NCBI GenBank assembly: GCA_027257055.1
Contig: JAPVLO010000001.1
Location: 11,121,501 to 11,185,500, forward strand
Source: Cephalopachus bancanus
Lineage: Eukaryota > Chordata > Mammalia > Primates > Tarsiidae
Reading direction: 5' to 3'
Length of the DNA stretch: 64,000 nt
How positions within the stretch are numbered: position 1 is the first letter of the stretch; each line of letters opens with the position of its first letter. The position numbers were made by a program, and so were the translations under genes. Shown one piece after another: positions 1 through 10,294 of the stretch. The notes below the pieces were generated by a model, which worked only from the letters and a program-made list of their open reading frames with translations, was not told the origin of the DNA and searched no databases.

Positions 1-124
1 TAGAGGGTGCTGTGATTTGAATGTTTTTTCCTCCAGAACTCATGTTGAAATGTGATCCCCTGCATTGGGAGGTGGAGAGAGTACTGGGAGTGTTGAGAAT
101 GAGACCTTAGAATTTGAGATGCTA
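1..124 (+). mobile_element. MaLR-type LTR, 5' part (partial at window edge)
   Basis: The first bases read like the start of a mammalian MaLR (MST/MLT-like) LTR: a GTGATTTGAATG box, then CATGTTGAAATGTGATCCCC and a GGGAGGTGGAGAG run, the order typical of these LTRs. The similarity fades near 120. The rest of a similar LTR resumes at 473, so this may be one LTR split by other DNA or two separate copies. The family is recognised from memory and the exact subfamily is uncertain. Confidence 0.5.
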
Positions 125-324
125 AGTTTACATATTTATAAGATTATAATTTTAAATTTTTGCTTGCTTTTAATCTTAAAAAAATATTTCCATAGAACAA
201 ATAATGGAGAGTTTGATTTCTGAGCAATGATGAAAAATGTCCAAGTACAGTGAGTGTTTTCAGTAGGATATCTTTTAGTTACTGCAAATGTGAACTACTG
301 TATTCTTCTTAATTTGCTCATCTC

Positions 325-453
325 TGTCTTCCATTAAGCTATGAGTTTGTTAAGAGCAAGAGTCATATCACATTCATGTTTGTAACTCTATCCCCTAACA
401 ATGTACCCAGAACAAAGTCAGTGCTCAATAAATGCTTGTTAAATGATTGAATT
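325..453 (+). mobile_element. L2 LINE 3' end fragment
   Basis: The order of motifs is that of an L2 3' end: a TATGAGTTTGTTAAGAGCAAGAG stretch (consensus: tgagctccttgagggcag), a CTATCCCC box, an ACCCAGAACAAAGTCAGTGC segment, then AATAAATGCTTGTTAAATGA. No tail or target-site duplication survives. It lies between two MaLR LTR pieces. Confidence 0.6.
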
Positions 454-472
454 AGCAAAAAAAGAAATGATC

Positions 473-804
473 GGGTCATGATCACTCTACCTTCATAAAT
501 GGAATGATCCATTCATGGATTAGTGGATTAATGAATTAATGGACCAATGAGTTATCACAGGGTGGGACTAGTGGCTTTATAAGAAAAGAGAGAATGGCAC
601 TAACACACTCAGTCACCTTGCCACCTGATGTTCTGTACCACCTCAGATCTCTACAGTGTCCCCACTGGCAAGAAGGGCCTCAACAGATATTACCCCTTGA
701 CCTTGGACTTCTCAGCCTCCATAACTGTAAGAAATAAATTACTTTATCAATTATCCAGTTTCGGGTATTCTGTTATAAGCAACAACAGAATACAGACCAA
801 GACA
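473..804 (+). mobile_element. MaLR-type LTR, 3' part
   Basis: This shows the 3' half of a MaLR-type LTR: GGTCATGATCACTCTACCTTC, a TTTATAAG motif near 577, then CTTGGACTTCTCAGCCTCC, an AATAAA signal at 733-738, a TTATCCAGTTTCGGGTATTCTGTTATA-like end and a terminal CAAGACA. Its orientation matches 1-124. An open frame covering part of it (628-870) is a by-product of the LTR, not a gene. Confidence 0.65.
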
Positions 805-1194
805 GAAGGTAACCAAAAATGTGAGGATTTGAAGGCCCAAATCTTAGAGAAATTCAAGACCCAGAGGTGAGCTCTATAGTTTGTACTATGTTTGTCTTTC
901 CCATTTTTGCCCTTGAAGCATTTGATAAGTTATAAGCTGCGGTGTAGTAGTGAATAATATGAACAATAACTGTCATCCAAGAAGGTGGGAAAGGAAAATG
1001 TGTGAACTCCAATGGACAAGAGAGGGAATTAAAAAAATGCAAGTTTGGGATCCAGCAAGAAGAAACTGATCTGGTGAATACCTAAGGCTAACCAAAAATA
1101 CACCCAATTAAAAATAAAATAAAATAAACCTATGTTCAAAACAATTTAAACTGCATTAGATTAAGGTGATCCTCCCCCAATTAATATGCCTGCT

Positions 1195-1392
1195 AGAGCA
1201 AAATTAAAGACCAGGTGGTAAATATAGTAGGCTTTGCAGGTCACTTTTGGTTTCTCTCTCTCTCTCTCTCTCTTTCACACACATATACACATTTTCAACA
1301 TGTAAAAATATTTCTAGCCGGAGGATTGTGGAAAAATAAGCCATGGGCCAGATCTGGCCTCCAGGTTGTGGTTTGCTAACTTCTGATCTAGA
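1195..1392 (+). mobile_element. hAT-Charlie-type MITE (short nonautonomous DNA transposon)
   Basis: It contains GTAAATATAGTAGGCTTTGCAGGTCA and, at the far end, GGGCCAGATCTGGCCTCCAGG followed by GTTTGCTAACTTCTGATCTAGAG. These are the two conserved ends of a common mammalian hAT MITE family (the one with a GGCTTTGCGGGCCA core). The middle is replaced by a (TC)n run at 1252-1274. The terminal inverted repeat is worn on the left. Confidence 0.65.
1252..1292. repeat. (TC)n microsatellite with short CA tail
   Basis: About 11 TC dinucleotides (1252-1274) are followed by TTTCACACACATATACACA. The run lies inside the hAT MITE. Confidence 0.9.
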
Positions 1393-1419
1393 GCCTGGAG
1401 TGGAACTTAACTAACACAT

Positions 1420-1725
1420 TCCAGGTCCTTGTCAACACTTGCGATTTTCCGTTTTGTATTGTTTTGCTGTTGTTTAATTTTATTATAGTGATCCTGATGG
1501 GTATATAGTGGAGCCTCATTGTGGATTTTATTTGGTTTCCTTAATGACTGGTGATATTGAGCTTTTTTGGCAACCGTTTGTTAAGCATTTGCATACATTT
1601 TTTGGAGAAATGTGTATTTAAGTCCTGTGCTTATTTTTGCTTGACTTTTGTTACTGAGTTACAAAATTTTTAATATATTCTAAATATTAACTCCTTATCA
1701 TGAAAATTTTTAAAAATTACCATAT
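1420..1725 (-). mobile_element. Old L1 fragment, ORF2 3' region
   Basis: Read on the minus strand this is the familiar end of L1 ORF2: the plus-strand text CCAGGTCCTTGTCAACACTTG, a CCTGATGGGTATATAGTGGAGCCTCATTG block and TTTTTTGGAGAAATGTGTATTTAAGTCC match the antisense of the segment upstream of the ORF2 stop. It is heavily diverged, with no open frame and no tail. Confidence 0.6.
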
Positions 1726-2572
1726 CAAATGACCAAAACCAAGAGAAAAAAAAATCATCAAGCTACATACACATGCATGTTTTAAATGCTTTTCTACTGG
1801 TATATTATACTTCAACTAAAATTTTATATGTTAATAAAAACATTAGGATGTTTGTCCCTTCCATGGACTTATTTTGATTTTTCTCTGTGCTTCATGTTTG
1901 AAATACTTGTCATCACACTTATAGAGTCAAAAATATCCTAATTATTTAAATTAGAGTTCTCCAGTTCCGATAAGCCATACCACTCTTGAACTCAATATCA
2001 TTTTCTGTCTCCATTATGACAAACTCCAGAGCAATGTAGATTCTTTTTCCAGAATCCCATTTCTGCTATAACATTACATAACCTCTTACCACATTAATCC
2101 TTTCATGAGGGACAAAATTCACGAAGGATTAGCTGTTCTCTTCAGTAACTTTTTTTCCCTCTTGAACAATATAATTTGGAAAAAGGCAACTCAAAAATGT
2201 AACAGATACTATCTTTTATCAGAATAAGATACTTTTCTAGGAGATATTTAAATAGTTGAGTAGTCTAAATACTATTGTATTTTTAGTAACTATGTCTTAA
2301 ATGGCTTCCTTATTTTATTATTCACCATCAGTTCTTTTGAAAAATATATCAAAACACAGCCTACTCCCCTGAGTTGTTGTTCATTCAAGAGGTACAAATA
2401 ATTAGTTGCATATTCACTATTTCTTCTGAGCACTTCATTTTTATCAATTTCATTTATCCTGTATGATGCAGCAGAGATAGAAATGGATAATTGTGGATTT
2501 CAAAATCCACTTCGGCTACATTAATATTCTTAATGTAGTACAGATATACATTCGAGGAGTACCAGTCTTCTT
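1726..2572. other. Unassigned AT-rich sequence
   Basis: No gene, RNA or repeat family is recognised. It is AT-rich with short A and T runs and many stops in every frame. Confidence 0.6.
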
Positions 2573-2650
2573 AATTAGTCATCTTATGCTCCCAATTAGT
2601 CATCCTATGCTTAAATTAGTCATCTTATACTTCCATCTAGTCACCCTTAC
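2573..2650. repeat. Short tandem repeat, 20-21 bp unit, about 3.6 copies
   Basis: The unit AATTAGTCATCTTATGCTCCC is repeated as AATTAGTCATCCTATGCTTA, AATTAGTCATCTTATACTTCC and a partial ATCTAGTCACCCTTA. Copies differ by 1-3 bases. This is a minisatellite-like duplication, not a CRISPR array: there are no spacers. Confidence 0.85.
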
Positions 2651-2859
2651 GTGATTTGACTGTCACATTTGGCTCCTTGATATTGAATGAATATAGGGAC
2701 ATACATTTTGGAAATAAAGATGGGAATTTAGGTCAAACGTTTTTTTTAAAGAAGGTATGGTTTTGTATTTGAAAGGCATCCACAAATAGATCAGAGAAGA
2801 ACTGTGAAAATAGATGAATTCACTGAAACTAGAGAGAAGAAGGCATAGTGCAGTGCCTT

Positions 2860-3050
2860 AAGTTTGCATTCACTTTAAAGAACTAAAAGTGCTCAGAGTG
2901 TTGGACACGTGTTATCTCAATTGATAATGACAGCAATCTGCAGAACTAACAAGGAAATTATGAAAATGCTCATTTTGTAACTAACTGCAGAGCCAGCTTG
3001 AGAGGTTTAATGACATCCGCCATAAATGTTTTAAAAGTAGATTCAAGACT
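2860..3050 (+). mobile_element. MIR SINE fragment
   Basis: The order is that of a MIR: GTGTTATCTCAATTGATAATGACAGCAATC (consensus: attatctcatttaatcctcacaaca), then GGAAATTATGAAAATGCTCATTTTG and GAGAGGTTTAATGACATCC, which corresponds to the gaggttaagtgacttgcc segment. Very old, no target-site duplication. Confidence 0.5.
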
Positions 3051-3714
3051 AGAATTCCTATTTTCTCATTCCTGGTCTACTGCTCCTTAAAAAACTTGAA
3101 TAATAATTACACTGAGGAGCAGAAGAACAAATCCAATTAAAACAGACAGAGTTAAGTGAGAAAGCAGACCCACAAGATGCTAGCAAGCCATGGGAGCGGG
3201 TGTCAACGAGATGGCAGGGATAAGAATGTCAATCGCTGGATAGGGTTCAGGGCTTTGTCACCCCTGCATCCCTATGCAAATGTTATGTATTATTTATTGC
3301 TTTTGTTATTATTCTGTGAACACACTAAAGACCATTAGGTAATTATGAACACAAGCTATCTCCTGGAAAAGAAATGCAAACGTCTTCGAAGGTCTTACTG
3401 GAGTACTTTTCTGAATACAAAAGATAAGAACCTAGTAAGGTTGTTCCCTACTCATGGGAATAATAAGTTATCAACTGAATGCAACCAATAGTTTTCCAAA
3501 TAAGAACTATTTGTACAAAATTAACATCTCCATTCAACCTTCCGCCCACTCCTTCAAGTCATAGCCTCATACTCCCCAACTAGCTGGTCCTAAGTCAGCA
3601 TATCATGCCATTACTCTTTGCTGAGTTAGAGACACTCATGTTTCTATAACGGATCCGGCTCTTCGCTTTAGGGACCAAAAAGAAGCACATGCTAAAAATG
3701 CACTGTCTCTCTAT
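3051..3714. other. Unassigned sequence
   Basis: No gene or clear repeat is seen. A 60-codon open frame at 3156-3338 has no recognisable features and is taken as chance. Confidence 0.55.
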
Positions 3715-4195
3715 AAAAAACATACCTGCACACCCATGTTTATTGCTGCATTATTCACAATAGCAAAAACATGGAACGAATCATGCTGCCCATTGAAAGT
3801 GGACTGGATAAAAAAAATGTGGTACATATACAAGATGGAATACTATGCAGCCACAAAGAAGGACAAAATTATGGCTTCACAGCAACTTGGATGGATTTCG
3901 AGTCTATCTTACTCAGTGATATATCACAGAAGCAAAAAACTGAGTACCACATGTTCTCATTCAAAAGTAGACCCTGAACATTGATCATAACACTGTAAGA
4001 AAGTGTTTGGCAGTAGCGGGATGCTGCCAGAGGAGGGAAAGTGGGCATAGAACATCATTAAGGGTACCTGATCCCAAACCAGCAAGCGGGGACCAAAGGA
4101 AGGCCTAAACTTTACCTGTATGATGATCACTTAAATACCTAATCCTGAATTGTATGCCACATCTTTAAAGTAAATATAATTTTTAAAAAATTCCC
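3715..4195 (+). mobile_element. L1 3' end: ORF2 C-terminus plus 3' UTR
   Basis: The sequence from 3722 encodes the ORF2p C-terminal stretch (TCTPMFIAALFTIAKTWNE and WYIYKMEYYAATKKDK can be read), with a frame break around 3895. A 3' UTR follows, containing GTAGACCCTGAACATTGATCA, GCAGTAGCGGG, GGTACCTG and a final CCTGAATTGTATGCCACATC before a weak A-rich tail near 4180. The 3' UTR is shared with copies ending near 25942 and 49375, so all three belong to one L1 lineage. Confidence 0.85.
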
Positions 4196-4431
4196 TGTCT
4201 TTTAGTCAATTTTATAAACAAAAACAGTATAAGTCATGAGATCTCATATTTATCAGTTCCTTGATTGGAAACAACTTCAGGAAGTTGTTTAAAAATTAAA
4301 AGTTTTATAAAAAGTAACTTAAAAATGTTGGCTGCCAGGGCAACAATGAGATTTCTAAAACAAATGACATCATTATATTCATATCATTCTTTTATTTGTC
4401 AAAGTGCTAATTTTATTTACTCATAAAAATC

Positions 4432-4732
4432 TCTTTTTTTTTTCCCTGAGTAGGTGTCTCACTCTGTCACCCAGGCTGGAAAGCCTGGCACCATCATGGC
4501 TTACCGCAGCCTCTACTTCCTGGAATCAAGAGATATTTCTGCCTCAGCCTCCCAAGTAACTGGGACTACAGGCATGAGCCACCACACCTAGCTAAGTTTT
4601 TAAACTTTTTTATAGAGAAAAAGTCTCACTATGTTGCTTAGATTGGTCTCAAACTCCTGGGCACAAACAACACTCACACTTTAGCCTCCCAAAGTGTTGT
4701 GATTACAGGTGTAAGCCACCGCGCCTGGCCTT
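4432..4732 (-). mobile_element. Alu, AluJ-like, near full length
   Basis: It begins with a T run (the antisense A-tail), continues GTGTCTCACTCTGTCACCCAGGCTGG, has the central CACCTAGCTAAGTTTTTAAAC linker region and ends with GCCACCGCGCCTGGCC. Both monomers are present. Divergence is high, as for AluJ. The second Alu starts about 25 bases downstream in the same orientation. Confidence 0.92.
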
Positions 4733-4756
4733 GGAATCTTAAAGTCCTTTTTCATT

Positions 4757-5051
4757 TTATTTTTATTTTTGATTTGGCATCTCACTCCATTGCCCAATCT
4801 GGCGTGTAGTGGCATGCTCATGGCCAACTCAGCATCTACCTGCTGGGCTCCAGCCATCCTTATGCCTCAGTCTTCTAAGGAGCCAGAATTACAGGCACGC
4901 ACTAACACGCCCGGCTATTTTTTCCATTTATTGTAGAGATAAGGTCCTGCCATGTTGCCCAGGCTGTTCTTGAACCTGCAGGCTCAGGCAATCCCCTCAC
5001 CTCAGTCTCCCAAAGTGCTGGGATCATAGGCTTGAGCCACTGTGCCCGGTC
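4757..5051 (-). mobile_element. Alu of the lineage-specific type, diverged
   Basis: This is a dimeric Alu in antisense that keeps the group-specific CCATTTATTGTAGAGATAAGG and GCTGGGCTCCAGCCATCCTTATGCCTC segments. It ends GAGCCACTGTGCCCGGTC. It is more diverged than the other members of its group in the window, so probably an early copy. Confidence 0.9.
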
Positions 5052-5214
5052 TTTAAAGCCTCTTAAATGTTTCTTCTGCTTCTGCTTGAGATGTTGTCAT
5101 GAGAGACAATGCTTGTGTACATGAAATGAAGACTCTGATGGAGTGCAGTTGGCAAAACAGGGTCCTGTATGACATGGAGTTGCCAGGTTAACCCGTGTGT
5201 TCTTGTTGAATGCT

Positions 5215-5750
5215 GCACACCTGTAAGAAGGAATAGGATACTGATACAACACAGATGAATCTTACAGACTTTACATCGAGCAAAAGAAGCCTGACACAAA
5301 AGAGTAGGTACTGTATATTTCTTTGCATCTAAAATTCCAGAAAAGGAAACAAACAACAACAAAAAAAAACCAGAGGTAAAAACATAAGCACAATGTCTGA
5401 CTGTGGAGGTTGGAGACTGCCTGGGAAGTAATAGGAGGGGAAAGTTCTGGAAGAGAAAATGTTCTATGTGGTGAAAAGGTGTCGTTAGCACCAGAATATC
5501 TATTTGTCAAAATCATGCTGCTAAAATGTATGCATTTTGATATATGCAACTTTTTAAACCTTAAACACTGTAAAATAATAGCAATCATGCCGTGATGAGG
5601 GGAGTGGGTGGGGGTACAGAAAAAATAAGAATGGCACTATATTGACAACTATGGAAGTTCAGTGATTTATGCAAAGAAGTTCATTAGTTCTATTCTTATT
5701 TCTTTACATATATTTAGAATTTTCTACAATTATACATTTAAAAATAACCC
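5215..5750 (+). mobile_element. Old L1 (L1M/HAL1-like) 3' end
   Basis: It includes ACACAGATGAATCTTACAGACTTTACATCGAGCAAAAGAAGCCTGACACAAAAG-like text, then AGTAGGTACTGTATATTTC and AAAATTCCAGAAAAGG, which is the usual segment encoding the end of old L1 ORF2 (waspargc: memory of L1M consensus). GGGAGTGGGTGGGGGTACAG and an AT-rich end follow. The antisense open frames across 5063-5588 are shadows of this repeat. Confidence 0.6.
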
Positions 5751-6283
5751 ACAGTAATTATGCATTGTATCCAAAAGAGCTATTTCTTTTTTTCCTGGTT
5801 TAACACTTTTGAAACCAAAGAAAATCCACCAGACAGACAAAAACAACAATGAAAAAAACATGATATGACTTCTCATACTGACAATAAGGTCTACGTTGGA
5901 CCAGAATTATAGAACCAAATCACAAAGATGGTTTCCCTCACTTGTGGCAGATATACCAGACTCATGGATATATAGTTATTACTATGTTTCACAATGTTTT
6001 TTAAGGTCTGATTCTGGCAAAGATTTTGCTTTGGGTATCAGTGATGATGTGGTGTTTTGGTCAATGAAATATGGTATTTCAAAGATTTGCAAGCACTCAA
6101 GAGTGAATAGATTGTTATCTACAATTTTGAAGGCTAAGGGATGTAGCTCTAATTGTGTTCTTTCAACAACAGCAACTAGGACCATAACCACTGCCACAAC
6201 AAAAATGAATGATCTTTTATTTTCAATCAAAAATTGGTAGGACAAAACCATATCCCCTGGTATTTTTACCATGAGAATGAAGA
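5751..6283. other. Unassigned AT-rich sequence
   Basis: No repeat or gene is recognised. An open frame of 114 codons at 5896-6240 (+) and one of 96 codons at 5982-6272 (-) overlap, have no known motifs and no upstream or downstream exon signals, and are treated as chance. Confidence 0.55.
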
Positions 6284-6381
6284 GTAATTTTTATTTTATT
6301 TTATTTTTAAGACAGAATGTATTGAGAGGACAGAAAAACTTCCACAGTGGGAGGGGACCCAAAGGGGTAACTTTTATTTTT
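6284..6381 (-). mobile_element. Processed retrocopy of an endogenous-retrovirus LTR R region (5'-truncated, about 65 bp)
   Basis: On the minus strand the core at 6299-6366 reads CCTTTGGGTCCCCTCCCACT, GTGGAAG, CTCTCAATACATTCTG and then an A-rich tail. This resembles the start of R in class I ERV LTRs (ERV9, HERV-H and HERV-W relatives), ended just after the polyadenylation signal. It is flanked by a near-perfect direct repeat, GTAATTTTTATTTT at 6284-6297 and GTAACTTTTATTTT at 6367-6380. That fits L1-driven insertion of a polyadenylated ERV transcript rather than a solo LTR. Confidence 0.6.
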
Positions 6382-6599
6382 AGAATATCATGTTTTTGCC
6401 CTGTTAAATGTCACCTGAACACCCTGACTTTACATGTTTTTCTTAATGAAATAAGATTTTGTTCACATTTATAAACCCATGTACTTCTAAAGCAGATGAG
6501 TCCACTCCTCTGATCAAAGTCATGCTACCTCTGAGGATTTAGTCACTTTAATTGACACTGTATCCACATATGCATGTGGTGTGGAGCCTTGAACCAGTT
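6382..6599. other. Unassigned sequence
   Basis: Nothing is recognised between the ERV retrocopy and the hAT MITE. Confidence 0.5.
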
Positions 6600-6778
6600 G
6601 TTGACTACCTTTACTGCCATTAGAACCACCTAGGAAGCATAGAGATTCCAGTGCCCAGGCTGCGCCCTATTCAACAGGAACCAATTAAATCAGAACCCCC
6701 CTGAGAGTGGGACCAGACATCAGCAGTTTTTAAGCCCCCAGATTATTTCAATATGCAGCCCCATTGGAGAACCCGTGG
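6600..6778 (+). mobile_element. MER5A-like hAT-Charlie MITE
   Basis: It contains CATTAGAACCACCTAGGAAGC, CCAGTGCCCAGGCTGCGCCC, CAATTAAATCAGAACCCC and CATCAGCAGTTTTTAAGCCCCC, in the order of the MER5A consensus (cagaatcacctgg ... gggccccacccc ... gattcagtaggtctgg ... tttctaacaagc). The termini are worn. Two related fragments lie at 32985-33100 and 44521-44710. Confidence 0.65.
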
Positions 6779-7839
6779 CTTTGAGCTTCTGTTGTGGTTT
6801 GCCTCTCTTGTTCCCTTACGAAAGTGAATGTTTGTTTTTCAGTTCTATTTCCATGACAACAATATTGTTACCTACATTAAGAAGATGTCTGTTACTTGGA
6901 ACAAAGGCAAGAGGACTGAGGGAGAAAGAGGAAATTGTATTTTATCTCATTCTGCCAGAACACTGTCATCAGGGAACCATCCCGAACTGGCTTAAAAAAT
7001 TAACTTAAAGTGAGGATCATATTCTCTGATTCATTTGATTGATTCATTTGTACCATATTTTTATCATTTTTTTTAAAATTTAAAATAGACTTTGGTGCTC
7101 TAGTGGTAGACATTAAATTTGATGACAGAAAATTTGACAAGGAAATGGAATTGGTCTCAAAGCAACTACTTTTTAAATTAGTCTTTATTATAGCACTGTA
7201 ATCAATTCATCCTTGAACAATTGTGGGAATTAGGTAAACTTTACATAAATAAAATGATTTTATAACTAACTGTTAAAGAGTACTCATGATACCTTTAATA
7301 AAAGAAATATTTCTTCATTATATACAAATATTTTAAGTGGATTATATAAACTTACTATGATTGATGATCATGGGTAGTTAATTACTTGGAAGTTGTATGT
7401 TAGACCATAGCTATTATGTAATTTATAACCATCATTAACGCTATTCTAATTATCTTCTAAAGAGCCATTAATATTATAAAGTAGGTCATGTTATACCCTT
7501 AGTATAATACCAATGTGTGTGGGGGTGGGTAGGATGAAAAAGTAAATCCAGTATTTGTGCTGCTAATTGTCATGGCATACTTACGTTATTTCTTATCCAG
7601 AAAATCACTGGAAATCTCATTAAATTTCTGTTTACTTTTCTGTATTTTGTGTTGATGTCTTTCTGCACTCTGTTTCTTTAATTTCTATTGCGATCATAAT
7701 CAAAATTTAGAAATTTATAATAATTTTAGAAAGGAAATTAAGAAATATTTGTAACAATATGAAAAACTGCCAACAACTTTCCATGAATTATGAATAAAGG
7801 AACTCTTAATGTTTCTAAAAATTAATTTAAAAAAGGGAC
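6779..7839. other. Unassigned AT-rich sequence
   Basis: About 1 kb with no recognised element. It has high A+T and a G-rich patch at 7517-7529. No open frame has recognisable features. Confidence 0.55.
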
Positions 7840-7935
7840 AACCCTCCTGGTCCCCTCCCACCGTGGAAGCTTTTCTGTTCTCTCAATAAATCCTGCTTCC
7901 TAAAAAAAAATAAACAATAAAAAAAATTTTTTAAA
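7840..7935 (+). mobile_element. Second processed retrocopy of the same ERV LTR R region
   Basis: It reads CTGGTCCCCTCCCACCGTGG, AAGCTTTTCTGTTCTCTC, AATAAATCCTGCTTCC and then an A-rich tail to about 7920. It matches the minus-strand copy at 6299-6366 over about 55 bases with roughly 85% identity. Poly(A) starts 10-12 bases after AATAAA in both. A weak direct repeat (TTTAAAAAAGGGA and TTTAAAAAGGAT) flanks it. Confidence 0.55.
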
Positions 7936-8106
7936 AAGGATGTAAAATGATTATTTAGAACAAAGGAATTACAAGTGCCCAGTCAAAGAGTGGTTGGGAA
8001 TATATTTAACTTCAACTGCAATGAAATCAAAATAATACTTTTCTAAAAATAAATCTTAAACATGAAAAATATTTATTAAACAGATTGATTGCAACATTTC
8101 TTACAT

Positions 8107-8142
8107 TAGCAAAAAAACAAACAAACAAACAAAACAAAACGA
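8107..8142. repeat. (AAAC)n simple repeat
   Basis: The run is AAAAAAACAAACAAACAAAC followed by AAAACAAAAC. There is no Alu or L1 body next to it, so it is not an obvious retroposon tail. Confidence 0.8.
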
Positions 8143-9452
8143 TGACTTGTTAGATATTTGAGAAATACAAACTAGGCTGTTTTTCTTAAGTCAATGTCCA
8201 CACCCAGGTCCCTAGACATTTTTTTCTACTCCTTGCCTTAGCCAGCCCTCTCTTGAGATTTGAATCTGTCTTATCTGTCCATTATTTTAATTCCTATAAA
8301 AATTTTGAGGTGCTGAATTTGTTTGACTTCTAAGTTAATGTAAGACATTTAGGCTATAGATCAAATATATTTTGTCTGCCTTTGTGTTTATTACATAAAA
8401 AACACAATTCCAATAGAAACGTGCCTATTTATGTAACTCTGTTCTTATCTAAGCAGACAGCTCATTCATGATGAGTCCTTCATCTCATTCATTTTTCTAT
8501 CAATTCGAAACCGTCAGGCCCTCAAAAGTGTCAGTGAGTGAGTACACAAGACAACAATGTGCAAAAAGGAACACTGTGCCTGGTAAAACGTTTTACTTGT
8601 ACACGGAAAAGGTTAGAAACAACAGACTTGACCAAAGTGGTTCCCAGAATGTTGTCATTTAGCTCTTCTGATTTCCATCTCACATTCACTGGCATACAGA
8701 GTTCTTGACCACTGGAATTACGGTCAAAATATTTTCGCTTCTAAATGTCAAGGAGTGCAATCACTATCATTTTACATTTTAAAAAATTCTGAGAATAACC
8801 CAGAAGTAAATAAAACTCACACATTGACAAGAGAAGGTGGAGTTTTGTTGTTTTTTTTGGCACAGAAAAGCAATAGCTGACATTTAATGAACTAGCACTA
8901 TCTTGGTAAGAGGTCAACACAAAGGTTTATAGGAAGAACAGGTACAAGAAAGGTCAATCTGAGGAACATATTCAATTATGAGGCAATTTTGCATGCACTT
9001 AATGTGGAGGTCAGTGCTTAGTAGACAGAATCAGCCCATTTTTGTGTGGTCATTGCCAATCCTGAGTCTCAGTCAGCATTTTGCTCACCAGAGAACTGAC
9101 TATATTATAATTGAAACACAAAGCAAACTGCTCTCTAAAAACACATTGCTTATTTAATGGACTTGATTATCATGTGACTCAAATTTCAACTTCAGATTTA
9201 TGGTGGTATGAAGAGTTTTCTTTTGTCCTCTGATGTTACAGTAGTTAAGGAATCATTTATAGCTATTTCATTTATTCACTTTAAAAGCAGAGTACACTGA
9301 TGGAGTATCTCAAACATTCCGAATGTCAATTCCACATGATGATTTGATTCATGGGCTACAAGTAAGTTGGAATGCAGATGTAGGGCTAGGCTTTGTTTTC
9401 TGATTTTAATGTCTTGATACTTATGCTATCAAAATGTGATTTTTTTTCTCCC

Positions 9453-9499
9453 AAAAAAGTAAATTTTCTTTTCTGAAAAAAAAAAGTAAATTTTCTTTA
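9453..9499. repeat. 27-bp local tandem duplication
   Basis: AAAAAAGTAAATTTTCTTTT occurs twice (from 9453 and from 9480), 27 bases apart with one base different, separated by CTG and an A-run. A simple replication-slippage duplication. Confidence 0.75.
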
Positions 9500-10294
9500 C
9501 TATTTACAAATAATGTTTTTACCTGAAAGTATCACCATGAATTTTATTCCATCAAATGTCAAGTAGAAGGTGGCTCTCTTGGTTTTCTTTCTATAGTTAG
9601 TTTGTTTTATATTGAGTTATATCAACTACCTTATCATAAAACACAATAAAATTAAAGAACATATGTCAGAGAAAAAATTGTGAAAAATTAAAAAATATAT
9701 CACTAAGGAAAAAAACAAGCTATCAAGCTGATAAGAAAAGAACTCAGATCTAGCCAAATATCCTGAGTGACATTATAACACATTTTTTTTCCCCTGAGAA
9801 ATGAGATAGTTCTTCAGCTGTTCCCATCTCCACTATCAGGACTGTTTGTATTATTTTTGCTTGAAGGTACTTCATCTACAGTCTACATGAAAAAAGGAAC
9901 AGTGAAGGATGTCTAGTACAGAAAGATAATTCCTGTTCTTTCCCAGCATGCTTCTTTTAAAGATAAACATGTTTGCCCCCATTTAAACTACAATTAAAGC
10001 ACCATGTCAATTTTAAATGCACTATCTACAAATTAAAAGGATTGATGTTGCTTCTTTAATCTAAAAACTGCCAGATCTTAAAACATACATCTCAGAACTC
10101 ATAAACTTTCTAATTAATAAAACATCTATTTATTTTGTATTCAAAAATTTACTGAATTAGATGTGAAGACTGTAGCTCATTAGATAAAAAAGAGATCTTT
10201 ACACGCTAAACTGTAATAAATGGCTTGTTAAATTATATGATAATCCTCAAGTAAAATCACCACAATTCAAGTTCTTAGTAAGCCTAAAACTCAT

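Larger units (their letters stand above)
7936..10290. other. Unassigned AT-rich sequence
   Basis: More than 2 kb in which no gene or repeat family is recognised, apart from an AAAC simple repeat and a 27-bp local duplication listed separately. Old repeats beyond recognition by eye are likely. Confidence 0.5.

Noticed and set aside
2573..2650. CRISPR-like array.
   Set aside because: The units are directly adjacent with no unique spacers, and the host is a mammal.
2890..2960. Resemblance of GTGTTATCTCAATTGATAATGACAG to the 5' part of Y RNA genes.
   Set aside because: The match is limited to the TTATCTCAATTGAT word, the rest of a Y RNA is missing, and MIR explains the context better.
3736..3984. 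Open frames with FTIAKTWN and MEYYAA motifs here and at 48921-49157 as candidate genes.
   Set aside because: They are the C-terminus of L1 ORF2, within recognisable L1 3' ends.
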